The notes below the pieces were generated by a model, which saw nothing but the letters and a program-made list of their open reading frames with translations, did no database searches and was not told the origin of the DNA. The translations under genes were made by a program, and so were the position numbers. A stretch of 64,000 bases of DNA from Pohlia nutans (taxonomy: Eukaryota > Streptophyta > Bryopsida > Bryales > Mniaceae), in the NCBI GenBank assembly GCA_022496805.1, contig CM040103.1:12356001-12420000 (forward strand). The letters are read 5' to 3'. Shown here piece by piece: positions 1 to 10,927 of the stretch. Within the stretch, counting starts at the first letter, position 1, and every line of letters starts with the position of its first letter.

Positions 1-2509
1 CTAACTTTCCATAAAATATATAGTAAAAATCCACACAGCAAAAAATCAATGACGGATGAGAAAACCGTGTTTGTACATCTTGCACTTTTTAGACAATTGA
101 ATAATTAGGGGTTAAATAATAGTTACTGTCACCACCTCTGCCTATCATAACATTCAGTAGCATGCACTGTCTTTGCCTTGGAAATACACTACCGTAGTTT
201 ACTAGCAGGTTCGGCATCTTGCTACCTAATAATTAATTAATGTTCAAAAAGTAGGTTCAGCACCTAAAAATAGTATATTGTTAATTTCGGCAATTTTCTC
301 CTTGAATTTCTTAAGATTTCGGCTTGTACATTGGTTGACATGCAAGATTTGAGTGTTGATAAAGAATGCTCTGTGCTTTATACAAGTGGAGTGGAGTTGT
401 ATCCAACAATGCATATGGGATATGTGAACTTTTAGGTGAAGCACCTAGTTAGTCTTTATTTTTATAACACGCATAACTTTTGCATAAAGTCTTCAAATGA
501 CATAAAATTTGCTGGAGGTGAAAGATTACTTGATTTCTAAACTTTTCTTAGACCAAAACAATTCCAAAAAAGTTGATCTTCTATGCACAAATGAGCTTTG
601 AAAAACTATTAGGAACGCATTTTGATACATTGACCTTTACAATGTTGTGCTGTTTTGTCCATATCTTTTGCATAAAAACTTATTTTGACACAAAACTTGT
701 TGGAGGTGGAAGAAGACTTGATTTTTCAGCTTTTGTTAGTTGGACACAATTATATTAAACTTCATCTTCTATGCTCAATTGGACTCCCAAAATCTGTGTA
801 CAACACATTTCAAAAGCCTCACCTAGAGTCTTGCTACTTAACCCCTAAATGTCCTCACCTATTCTGTAAAAGTCAAATCATTACAATTTGCATACTTAAA
901 ATATCACATTGGATGATTTATAATTTTTCATGGATAGTCATTAGCACTATGAAGGTATGAGAAAAATTTCAACATGATTGGAAGATATTTTGAATATTTA
1001 CAAATTTTATTATGTAAACAAGATAAAAATTCGAAATAAATATATTTTTGTCAAATTTAATATCAAAAATTGTATTTAAGGTAGATAAAAGTTACATGTA
1101 CAAGTAGTAAAAATATGAAAGTGAAGAAAATAAAAGAGACCTATGATTGGAGCATTTTTAGAAAGCCCTTTGTATTTTGGACACTCAAATTTCAAATTTC
1201 TCAACGGTGGAAAAACTTTAAGTGAAGTCTATTTTCCAATCCAAACGGTGAAAAGATGTATCATAACTTAACTTAAACATCTAATGAAAACATTGACTAC
1301 AATAAAGCCAAAACACTTGATTTTTTGGACGCTTGACCAAAAATCAAGCATAATATGGTTGATTGGGCACTTAGGGGTTAACCCATATTCTTTGTGGACT
1401 AATGTAAGTGGGCTTGATTACAAAATGATCACCTTCTCTCCATTGAAATTCACACAAGTCACACTACTATGTTAAAACCCAGTGAAAAGTATAAAATTCT
1501 CACTTTTCGGCAATTTTGAATTATATATTATATAATATTCGGCAAAAGATGCCAATAATTTCCCAAAATTTTAGGCTTCTATTTTTAGAATTATTTTCTG
1601 CCGAATCAACTTGTAAACTACGGTAGATGGTGTGTAATATCTCACACTCAACACTACACTAAATAGTGTATTTAGTGTGAGATAATTATAAGATTTGAAA
1701 ATGTTATAGATTTTTACTCTCGACAAAAAAATTTACCAAAGACATTGATTCCAATACTATTGAAAGATCCCCATCTTGACCAATAGAGGGTAAAAAAATT
1801 GGTCAACAGTAAAAACTTACAACATGTTTATGTAAATTAGTGTATCTCACACTAAATATACTATTTAGAGTACTTCATCAGTTGCCTAATGGACAGGTGG
1901 AGACTCAGGGTGATGAGGGATAGGCAGTGGGCATGAAAGCTACTGAATGTTACTCCGTATGATTTTGCATACATGTTTTACAAATGGATACACAATCCGA
2001 ATCTTCCCTGTATGTCCATTGAAGTGACTTGAGGCCTAAATTCCTATTTTACTCCTAAAAAAAATAAAAAACCATCACATCATAATATAAATTCAATCCT
2101 TATGGTCCTAGGCACAGGAGCTGTTCTGACAACTTCCAAGCTGCTGTCCACCACAGGCCAAACTAGTAAGCCAATGGATTACACATGAAAGTAATTTTGG
2201 TGAAAGCAGGATGGCAGAAAAACAAATATTGACCAGATATGTCAAAAAACACTTATTGATTAGTTTTCGTTAATATCTGCTAAGGCTGGCCTAGTCAGCG
2301 CTTCCAAGTATAAGTTGGACAAAAGGCTCGTTGGAATCAAATCCCTGCACCCCTTGTGTCAAAATATAAAAAAATAAAAAATAAATCCCTACTGGGGCAA
2401 TAGTGCAGCACAATAATCGCAACAAGCTGGTAGCAGTCTCAAAAGGCAATGATTTTGGGTCCCAGTCTGAATTCGACTGGCTGCTATGTTTAGAAGTAAG
2501 CCATCCGCT
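1..2509. other. Intergenic DNA, 3' side of FPP synthase
   Basis: AT-rich DNA with no convincing coding region; short ORFs have no recognisable motif. The first 120 bases match the end of a dispersed repeat also seen near 9.2 kb and 59.8 kb (shared run 'aatccacac...aaaaa' followed by 'gatgagaaa'). A small TIR element lies at 1659-1868. The last few hundred bases should hold the 3' UTR of the minus-strand FPP synthase gene, but I cannot place the poly(A) site. Confidence 0.5.
1659..1868. mobile_element. Small non-autonomous TIR element (MITE-like)
   Basis: About 210 bp bounded by near-perfect inverted repeats of about 26 bp: the left end reads CTAAATAGTGTATTTAGTGT and the right end is its reverse complement with one change. 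There is no coding capacity. I do not see a clear target-site duplication, so the superfamily is unassigned. Confidence 0.5.
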
Positions 2510-5500
2510 CTACTTTTGGCGTTTGTAGATTTTGCCCAAAAATGACTTCAAGACCACCTGTATCAGCACGGGTGAAGTTTATAAATATAAAAAATAAATC
2601 TCCGGTAAGTCATACTGAACAATTTAACTAGCCTGAACCTTCCAAGTTGATAGACGTTAGAATATACTGGAAAATGAAACTCTACAGGTTAAAAAGAATG
2701 CTTACTTGCAGGGCTTGGTCATCTTGACTGTCGATAGTAGCAATAAGGTTCTGATAGCTGTCTCGTTCATAATCCTCAAATGCTTTCTGCAGATCGACAC
2801 GTCTCAATCAGCTTCACTGTACATGTTAACTTGCAACGGCTGTAACTAATAACTTATAAGAAATTGCATCACTTGCAGGACACTCTCCACCGTTACGAGG
2901 TTTGGTATTGAAAAGAAAATGGGATAAAGTTCTGTGACTTCAAATAAAGTCACAATTTTTTTAACCCACCTGGAGTTCAAGCTCGTTGTACAAACGCTTG
3001 ACCTCAGCGACACAGGATGGGTCTGCCTTTCCATAATTATCCTGAAACACAAAACTCATAACCATAGCTGTTCAGACACGAGAGTCCAATAATAGCTCAA
3101 GTACGAAGTGACTACGGAAAAGCAAAGAAAACTCTCATCTTCAGTTCTATTCATAAAGAAATATTATATGTATCTCTCCTGCCCCATTTTCTGCTTCGCA
3201 AATCTGAAAGTTGCGCATCGAAAATGAAAATATAATTATCCGAGTAGAATGGAAAGCCATCTCAGAAGTATCCGTAACCTCATTGCCCCTTTTGAAATGT
3301 GCAAGTTAATCCACTGGAAAACCGCAGGAGCAATGATATCTTACTGAACTCATCCTAGGGACCAGCATAGAATACTCAGTGAAAACACACTGACCTTCAA
3401 TGTCTGTTTCTGAGATTCATTGGCACGCTTCAAGGCTTGGACTATCAGCCAGGAGCACTTCGTGTCTTCAATGTCGGTTCCAATCTACAGCCATTCAGAA
3501 TATCTAAACAGACTTAGAAAGAGAGCTCGTGAGGAAGACACTACCATTACAATTCAAATCCGAAAAAGCGTGCCTAGTTAAGTTGCATCAAGCGTTTACT
3601 CACATTAGCATACAAGACCACTAATACAATATAAGACTGTTCGTACAAAAACCACCAATAAAGAGAGGTCAGTGGAGAATCTCAAGAGGGGATCAAGTAT
3701 CAGATGTCTTCAGAAATAACAGCCTTCTATTCCAGGCCAGGATTTGAGGCAATTGCGTACCTTTCCAATCACTTCAGGCGCACCGTAACAGTCCAGAAAA
3801 TCATCCTGCAACGCACCAAAAAAAATGCAGTTTCAGAGGCATTCCAGACATCCATACACAAAGCTGAAAATTTAAGAACACGAAACTAGCAGGACATACC
3901 TGAACTTGGAAGTACGTGCCCATCTGAACAAGGACTTCCTTAGCTGCCTCAAACTTGGCCACACTTGTCTCCCCTGCCAAGAGCAAAGCGCATGCCACCT
4001 GCAACATTATACAAAACCACCATATGGCGTATTCAACATCAGAATGACTGATTTAAGCAAGAAGTACTAGTAAACACCAATACGAGTAGATATCATTTTT
4101 GTGAAGGTGTAGAAAACATAGCATCAACCATGCTTTTACTACAATCAATAATGTCTTTCGGCTATACAATCTGCAAAGTAGGCAACTTCATCTCCATTTG
4201 AAAGAACTATGTTTAAAGCACCTTTTGAGCAAGTATGATCAACGACTGCAAAAACCAAAAAATAAATAAAATTAAATGCTTCCTGCAGAGTAATCTTACC
4301 GGGAGATAAAACGAGTAGTAAGCAGTTTTGTACTTCACAATTCGCAAATAGCTGTCACCCATGAACAGAAAGTGTAGTCAATAAGGAAGTCTATTCACTG
4401 TAAAGGCAAGTGCCCATCTAAGACAAGTGTCAATCTTTCATCCACTCACTCCAGGCACATAAAGAAAGAGATAATCAGATCACCAAACATTGAGCAACTT
4501 ACGTGGGCAACACATATTTGGATAAATCCACCTCTCCTGCTGGGGTGGTGATCAGGTCCAACATCTGTCCAGACGCTGTCTGAAATTCAACCTGCAGTGT
4601 TCGATCCTTCTTCAGTATAATAGAAACTCTGAATTCCAGATATGGTATGCCACTTTGTAACAGAAGTTGAGAACCAATTCAGAAATGAAAAGGAGCAAAG
4701 TCTAGACAGCAATAAAGTAGCAAACGGAACTCACATCATTGAATAAGTCGAGAAGTTCCACGTAGATAGGCGACCGTCGGAAATGTGTCTTCAGAATACG
4801 AGAAATATGAGTTCTCAATATAATTCCATCATTAATCGCAATGTGACCAACCTGCAGAAGAGGACAACCTTCAGCTGTCAACATAACAGCCAAATCTCCA
4901 AATCAAAAATGGAATATGCCCGTACAAGAAGATGTCTACCTTGAAAATGAGACAAGTCCTTTATATCATGCACCTAAAAATCTCGTGATTGTTTCATTAA
5001 CTTCCAAAGTAGCTTATCACCTTTGGAACTCGGTACCAGCAGGGTTGCCCTCGACGGGTGACTGAGCTGTCCATGATGTCATCCAGAACCAGAAAATAGC
5101 CTTGTAACTGTATCCAGTATGCACGGAAAGACTACAATGAGAACCAAGGTAATTGGCCAAACTCGTCAAGATAAACCTTTTGCTATTTCGAAGAAAATTT
5201 ATATGTGCCATTTCCTTCATATGAGAGGTGATCATACCCACTCGATGCACCATCCAAGGGCACACGCATTGAATGTATCCGTCTCAGAAAGTGCCTCCTT
5301 CTTCAAAAGCTTCAAACTGTCGACGACTGACAGACCCCTGTTCAATTTGCCTGCACAAAAGTCAATCCAACGAACTTGTAAACAACCTCCAATACTTCAG
5401 ATGTATTGAATGACCAGCATCCACAAAGTTTCTCTTACCGTAATAGACCAAGAGGCCCAAATTAGATCTCATAGTTTTAGCATTAGGCCATACGGAGACT

Positions 5501-6489
5501 TTCTTTTGCCCGACACATACAATTCTCTTCACTGATTCTGGTGACATCTGAATTATTGATTTTTCGCAACATGGTCATTTCAAAACCATGAATCCTTGGT
5601 TATTCACAATACCAGTGATTTTTTGTTGCTAATTTTAGCCAGATTGCTACATAAATTTGGTCTAGCTAGTTGATACAAAGGATATTTAAAAAAAGGAAGG
5701 ATGTGTAGCCTCTTTAAACCTAGGCATCATCCAGGTATTGCCTAAGTAGCACCTAGGTTGCACAAGTGTATTACCCTACATAATAATATGAAAAGAGCAT
5801 CTAAGGAGCCTGGATTGCTCTTCAAGCCATGGAAAAGTAGCAAAAATGCTAAACTGTCTCCAGAAAAAAAAAAATTACTGCATACTACAGCCACGAGCTA
5901 AAAACCACGGGAACACTCAATTCAAATACGGGGAATAAGAGGCCACACCTCCAGGAACAGTGTAGTCCAGCATCTGTACAACAATACAATCAACACACAA
6001 GCTATATCAGCAACTTAATCAAAACATGACGAATTACCAGATTGAGAAATCCAACAGAAACATACTCCCTCCGTCCCAAATTTATTGTCATGTTTGAAAG
6101 TGCTTTTTTAAGTAGGTCAAAAAAATACTTCCTTGTGGCTGATTTTATTTAGGTTGCAATGAACACATGCAATGTTCTTCACTCATTCTAGTGACATAAT
6201 TTGGAACCTTTTTTAATCATGTTTCTTACAATATGATCAATGAAATTGGCTCAAAGAAATACCAAGCAAACAAGTTGGACAATAACTTTGGGACGGAGGG
6301 AGTACAACAGATCAAAAGTTCACCAACCTCCTCAACCCAAGCCCGGGATTCATCGGTGTAAGTAACGAGATCCGAATCGGACAGAAGCTCCTTCTTCAGC
6401 TGCGCGTATACCTCCATAAACTTGTCCCTCCCCCCCGCATTGCTGCTGCTCTTCTTCGCCACCTCAGGCATTGCTACCACGGACGCCAT
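2510..6489 (-). CDS. FPS: Farnesyl diphosphate synthase, 13 coding exons
   Basis: Makes farnesyl diphosphate from IPP and DMAPP/GPP, the precursor of sterols and sesquiterpenes, usually in the cytosol. Exons on the minus strand, by plus coordinates: 6489-6328, 5973-5949, 5350-5238, 5107-5021, 4851-4735, 4591-4503, 4351-4300, 3998-3900, 3805-3761, 3484-3395, 3041-2970, 2786-2706, 2557-2510. All introns are GT-AG, and the lengths sum to 1080 bases, giving 359 residues plus stop, close to the usual plant length. Visible motifs: the first Asp-rich motif DDIMD preceded by YFLVL (aromatics at -5/-4, the FPP-length signature), then [28 protein letters not shown], the second Asp-rich motif QDDFLDCYG and the C-terminus KIYKRQK. 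The start is the first ATG (MASVVAMPE). A 12-residue upstream extension has no ATG and is cut by a 5' UTR splice acceptor. A Stowaway-like MITE sits in the first coding intron. The gene appears intact. Confidence 0.95.
6065..6302. mobile_element. Stowaway-like MITE in FPP synthase intron
   Basis: 238 bp flanked by TA on both sides (6063-6064 and 6303-6304). The terminal inverted repeat begins CTCCCTCCGTCCCAAA and ends with its complement, TTTGGGACGGAGGGAG. These are the ends of Stowaway (Tc1/mariner) MITEs in plants. It lies wholly within the intron between coding exons 1 and 2, away from both splice sites. Confidence 0.85.
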
Positions 6490-6493
6490 TGAC

Positions 6494-6806
6494 CTGAAAA
6501 ATTGAAAGTCCAATAGATCGATCTCGATGAATACAAAGATCGATAAACCCTAATCAGAGAACCAAGCTCAGGCTCCCTCGGCTTTCCGCCTCAACCTCTG
6601 GCGCTCACATCATTCTGAAGCGATTTCGATAGCGAAAAAAACTACTGGCAATGCAGGAATCGTATGAAACAAAAAAAAAAAGAGGAATGAAGCTCACCGT
6701 TGGGAGAAGGAACCGGCAGATCTGCAAGCGGAGCCGATTGGAGAAAGTTAGAGAATTAAGCTTTGCACTTGCTCTGCGGTAGAGAAGAGGCCGGCAGGGT
6801 CACGTG
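6494..6806 (-). promoter_or_regulatory. FPP synthase 5' UTR intron and G-box
   Basis: Upstream of the ATG the minus strand shows an acceptor (TTTTTCAG, exon resuming at 6493) and a matching donor (CAACG then GTGAGC, exon end at 6698). This gives a 204-bp intron in the 5' UTR. A perfect G-box CACGTG lies at 6801-6806 in the likely proximal promoter. The transcription start is not resolved. Confidence 0.55.
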
Positions 6807-6869
6807 CATGGATGATATTCATCCATGTTATCATCCGCTGACTGACGATGTCGAATGGATGAAGATTAA

Positions 6870-7401
6870 CCCTTAAACGTCAAGAGGGCAAGCCCGGAAG
6901 GCATCTAAATTTTTGGGAAAAAATAAATAAAAAATAAAAATGCAAAAATGGCTCTGGAGTGCACTGCTGGCTAGCGTTGCGGCACTCCTGAACTTCAGCT
7001 GCCCCAACCTTAAAACTTGTTCAATTTGATAACCTTGATTGCTTATCAACGATTCCACAATCTCTCAAATGAGGCGAAAAATTGAAATCTAGATCGCTTT
7101 TTCAGTAGCTTTCCAACGCACCAAGTCTCGCTTGATTTGGTTGAGAAAATCAACTTTTTTCTTGATTATTCTCTTTTAAATAAGCCCATGGGGCTTACCT
7201 TGACGTTTACGGGTTAAGGTTGAGGCACCTAAAACCGAAACCAACCACCCTAAATTCTTGCCTAATTTCTAAATTTTCAAAGGGAAGATGTACATCATTT
7301 GTACATTAGAGCATGTGATCAGTTTTAGGTAAACCTATGACTTTCACTTTGAAAATTTGTACTTATTCAAATAATTATCATATATATATATATACACACA
7401 C

Positions 7402-7475
<74 letters not shown>

Positions 7476-8255
7476 ACTTCTTAATTTCTAATAACTATAA
7501 CTTTTTAATAACTATATCAACGTTCAAGATTTTGAACAATAAATAGCTCAATAGCTTAGGAATAAAAGTCACAAGGAAATATTAGATATCGCAAAAAATG
7601 AAATGTGAAATAAATTTATTGAATAAAAAATAAACCTAAAATTAATTAACTTGATATTGGGCCTAATAAATCTGATCCAAGGTAGAGTATTTGTGGGTTC
7701 TACCTTTTACAATATATATTTTTTATATTATTTTCTACTTATACATTGGGGGAAGGCGGCTTTTTTGGTGTGTTAATGTGTCCAAAATTCATGTTTATTT
7801 TTTACCTTTCTATGAATTAAATCAATATGTATATTTTTCACTTTATCATTTCACTTTTAGTCTTTTACTTTTATTTACTTATACATTGAGGAAGGTATTT
7901 TTTGCTATGATCGCTAAATCGGTTTCACATAGAATTTGGGTTTGCTTTTAGTCATTTTCTTTAATGTAAAAAATAAAAATAAAGTTATAAGTAGTTTTTA
8001 TTTTTAATAGTAATGTAATGATACATAAAAATAAAACACCGAGATTGTTCTACAGTACCTGCTTATTTTATTTTTCAACAGTTCTATTTCAGAATAAATA
8101 CTTAAAGTTAGAGACAACTTTGAAGATGAGATTTTTCCAAGTTTTGAATTTTATTTAAAAACTATAGTCCTTAAAAGAACATATGTTCAAACATTTGAGA
8201 AGAATGAGGTTCTTTGGTTGATGATTTCTATTTTTGACAATTCACATTCATAACA
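6870..8255. other. AT-rich intergenic DNA with TA microsatellite
   Basis: No coding region recognised. It contains a (TA)n / (TACACA) microsatellite at about 7381-7471. Short ORFs here are low-complexity translations of the microsatellite or AT-rich DNA. Confidence 0.5.
7381..7471. repeat. (TA)n microsatellite
   Basis: About 90 bp of nearly pure alternating TA with a short CACACA interruption near the left end. Confidence 0.9.
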
Positions 8256-8366
8256 AATAGATAGATAGAAACTCCGGTCCTAATGTGAGGGCCGGCGTGA
8301 ATGAAGTGTCTGTTTGTATTGCAAATGAGCCAGTGCCCACCGGACAAAGGGCCATTGGGACAAAAC
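8256..8366 (-). mobile_element. Short retroposon, truncated copy 1
   Basis: Flanked by an 11-bp target-site duplication CATTCATAACA (8245-8255 and 8367-8377). On the minus strand it ends with ...GGAGTTTCTATCTATCTA, a TATC-type microsatellite tail. Homologous copies lie at 48050-48173 and 49254-49719. The variable 5' extent, constant tail and TSDs are the signature of a SINE or a LINE 3' end; I cannot say which. Confidence 0.7.
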
Positions 8367-8829
8367 CATTCATAACATATCTACTTGGACTTGGAAACAA
8401 CTTTAAAAGAGAGGTTTTCTAATTTTTGAATTTTATTTTAGATTTCAAAGGATTTTGACATATGTTCAAGAATTTGACATGAGTTTTCTAGTTTGATAGT
8501 TTTTATAATTTTTAAAAGAGAAGTTAGAGTTAAAACCAACTTTAACCCTAAAGATTCTCTCCACTTTGTAGTGTTTTGACTAGCACTACAATCTACATAC
8601 TTAAAACATCACATTGTAGGGTTTATATTTTTTTACAGATAGTCATTAAAATTATCGAGGTGTAACAAAATTTCTAATACAATTGGAAGATATTTTAAAT
8701 ATTTACAAATTTTAACAGATAGACAAGATAAAAATTCAAAATTAATATATAAAATTACACTTAAGGTAGATAAAATTTATCTTTACAATTAGTTAAGAAA
8801 TGAAAGTGAAAAAATTAACGTGTAAATGT

Positions 8830-9290
8830 CTATATACCTCTCTAAATTTGGCAATTATGTAAAGATGCATTACGAAATGCAATTAAAATATATATTTTGA
8901 ACTTGATGTACTGTACAAATAGAAGTTGCACATTTGAGTTTTAGATTCTATCTATACGGATAGATCTACTATTGCACCTACCAATATTTTGTATAAAATT
9001 TGAAAGTTTAGATTGAAATGTAATACTGCAAGTGTAGTGATTTTCAGAGATTTTTTGTTTGCTTAAAAAAATGAGTTGATTTTTTCAAAAGTACGTTTGA
9101 AAGCTTTTAAACTAAGCTCTTCAAAAATTTGAATGAACCATTGCAATATGAAATGATGGATAAAACTGCACCTATCATCCCTTTTTAATTGGTTCTCACT
9201 TGCATGAAGCTAACTTCCCATTAAATCCATAGCAAAAAATCCACACTACAAAAAATGTAAGACAGATGGGAAAACAAGAATGAATTTTGT
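8830..9290 (+). repeat. Dispersed repeat family A, single arm copy
   Basis: Matches the right arm of the foldback at 59385-59890 in order and orientation: 'aaagatgcattacgaaatg', then 'tagattctatctatacgg', then 'agctaacttcccat', then 'aaaaatccacactacaaaaa'. The window start (1-120) carries the same terminal part. It is non-coding. Confidence 0.65.
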
Positions 9291-9470
9291 ACAGTGCCTT
9301 GTACAAAGTAAAGTAACGCCCATTTTAGCTTGTAAGATTTTTTTTTCAAAATTTGACCTTTGTAGACCTATTTTTCAATACTAACTTATTAAAATGATAG
9401 TTTTATGCAATATTGATCAATGCGTCAACTTTCAATTTCAAAAAATAAATATTCTATTTTTTCTAAACTA

Positions 9471-9757
9471 GAGTTATCCTTAAAGTCCATCAAATTTTGA
9501 AGAAGATACCGTGAATTTTCTTTTTTATACTCTTATTTCTTCACTCCAAATAGTTAAAAGGTGTGTAAGATCTTAGTGGTTTATCATTATTAGGTGTGTA
9601 AGAAGTGTGTAAGAGCTTGGTGGTCTTACACACCTAATTATGATAAACCACCAAGATCCTCCACACCTTCTAACTATTTGAAGTGAAGAAATAAGAGTAT
9701 AATAAAGAAAAATTCACGGTATCTTTTTCAAAATTTGATGGACTTTAAGGATAACTC
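9471..9757. mobile_element. Hairpin MITE with TA target
   Basis: 287 bp consisting of two inverted arms of about 135 bp with a short centre. The left end is GAGTTATCCTTAAAGTCCAT and the right end is its complement. It is flanked by TA (9469-9470 and 9758-9759). The matching arm on the other side of the host foldback (near 16560) lacks this hairpin and so serves as an empty site. Confidence 0.75.
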
Positions 9758-10029
9758 TATTATTTTGTGTATTTTTCATTGTGGTACATAATAGTTGATT
9801 GAAAAATATTGGTGATGATTAAATTTTTTTTTTTGTGCAAACATATAGGAATCATTGATGTGCGCATTTTACTTTTAGGGAAAAAATTGCATTACCTAGG
9901 AAATTTTTAGACTATAGAGAATTCAATGTCAGAGGGTTGTGTTCTCATATTTTGTTAAATAGATATTATTAAATTGCAATTATATTTTTCTAATTGACCT
10001 TTATATTATGACTACTTTTATATCATTGA

Positions 10030-10420
10030 TGTCACGGACATACATTAGAAACTTCTAGAAGATTCCTTGAAGATTCTATAGAATATTCTTTAAAGATTCT
10101 TTTAGAAGGTTCTGGAAGATTTTTAGAATATTCTTAGTATATTCTAATAGATTCTAAGAAGCTGCTCGAGAAGCTTCCTGGTTAGTGGAAGTTGTTTGAG
10201 AAGCGTCCTAGTTCACAGAAGTAGCTCGAGAAGCTTCCTATCTAGTAGTATATATAGGAGTCGAGGCTGAAGGGTTCTTCAGTCTCGACAACGCATTTCT
10301 TAGAGCTCTAGCTCACCTCTCTTGGTGTTGTTTGTGTACTCATCTGATCAATCTAGTTCTTGCATGTTCTCTCTGAACTTCTTGTTTAGATTTATTGTGT
10401 GTATTTTCGCGTCCGTAACA
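10030..10420 (+). repeat. 5' LTR of chromovirus
   Basis: 391 bp, TG...CA ends. It carries 46 bp more than the 3' LTR, within a run of GATTCT/AGAATATT short repeats. It contains a TATA box at 10249-10256. Confidence 0.95.
10249..10288 (+). promoter_or_regulatory. LTR TATA box and predicted transcript start
   Basis: TATATATA (10249-10256) is followed about 30 bases later by TCAGTCTCGACAAC (from 10279). The spacing fits a Pol II start near 10279-10281. The same bases are complementary to the primer-binding site after the LTR, which independently supports this start. Confidence 0.6.
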
Positions 10421-10435
10421 GTTTATCGAGACTGA
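10421..10435 (+). other. Candidate self-priming primer-binding site
   Basis: The bases directly after the 5' LTR, GTTTATCGAGACTGA, are complementary to TCAGTCTCGACAAC in the LTR: a 10-base perfect stretch (TCGAGACTGA) plus GTT next to the LTR, with a small bulge between. Self-priming of this kind is established for Tf1 and sushi-type chromoviruses. I see no tRNA-type TGG directly after the LTR. Confidence 0.6.
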
Positions 10436-10474
10436 TTTCATCTTAATATCAGAGCTGGATCCTTCTTGCTTGAG

Positions 10475-10805
10475 AGCGGATCACCCCTCTTCTTGAAGGT
10501 ATTCTAGCGCTTTAGAGGTTGCGGATTACTTTCCTCTAAACTGATATTTTCTCAATTTCAATATCAGAGCTTAGTTTTTCAAAGGCAGAGAGTGGACTAC
10601 TCCTTCCTTTAAAGATACTTAAGCGTTCTAAGGGTTGCAGATTAGTCTCCCTTGGATTGGTATTAATTCCTTCTTTTTAGCAAAGCTAATAGAAAGGACT
10701 ATTAACATCGATTTCAGAATCTTGCCTTCTTGATAGAGCGTGGATTACCCCTCTTCTTGAAAGCGTTCTTAGAGGTTGCGGATTACCCTCCTCTAAAACT
10801 GAGAT
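10475..10805 (+). repeat. Degenerate leader repeats
   Basis: Three imperfect copies of a unit of about 110-150 bp in the 5' leader of the chromovirus. They are recognised by 'gagcggatcacccctcttct' or variants followed by 'agaggttgcggattac' and 'cctctaaact'. No ORF is present. Confidence 0.6.
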
Positions 10806-10927
10806 TTTTTTAGTGTTTTATTTTCTCTTTTCTCCAAATCAGTTTTAGTATTAGATAGTGTTACCATCTTCTCCAAAGATTTAACAACTTTTTCTTTTCT
10901 AAAATTCAATCGATTTATCTCCTTAAT

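Noticed and set aside
7337..7546. ORF of Tyr/Ile repeats
   Set aside because: Translation of the TA microsatellite.
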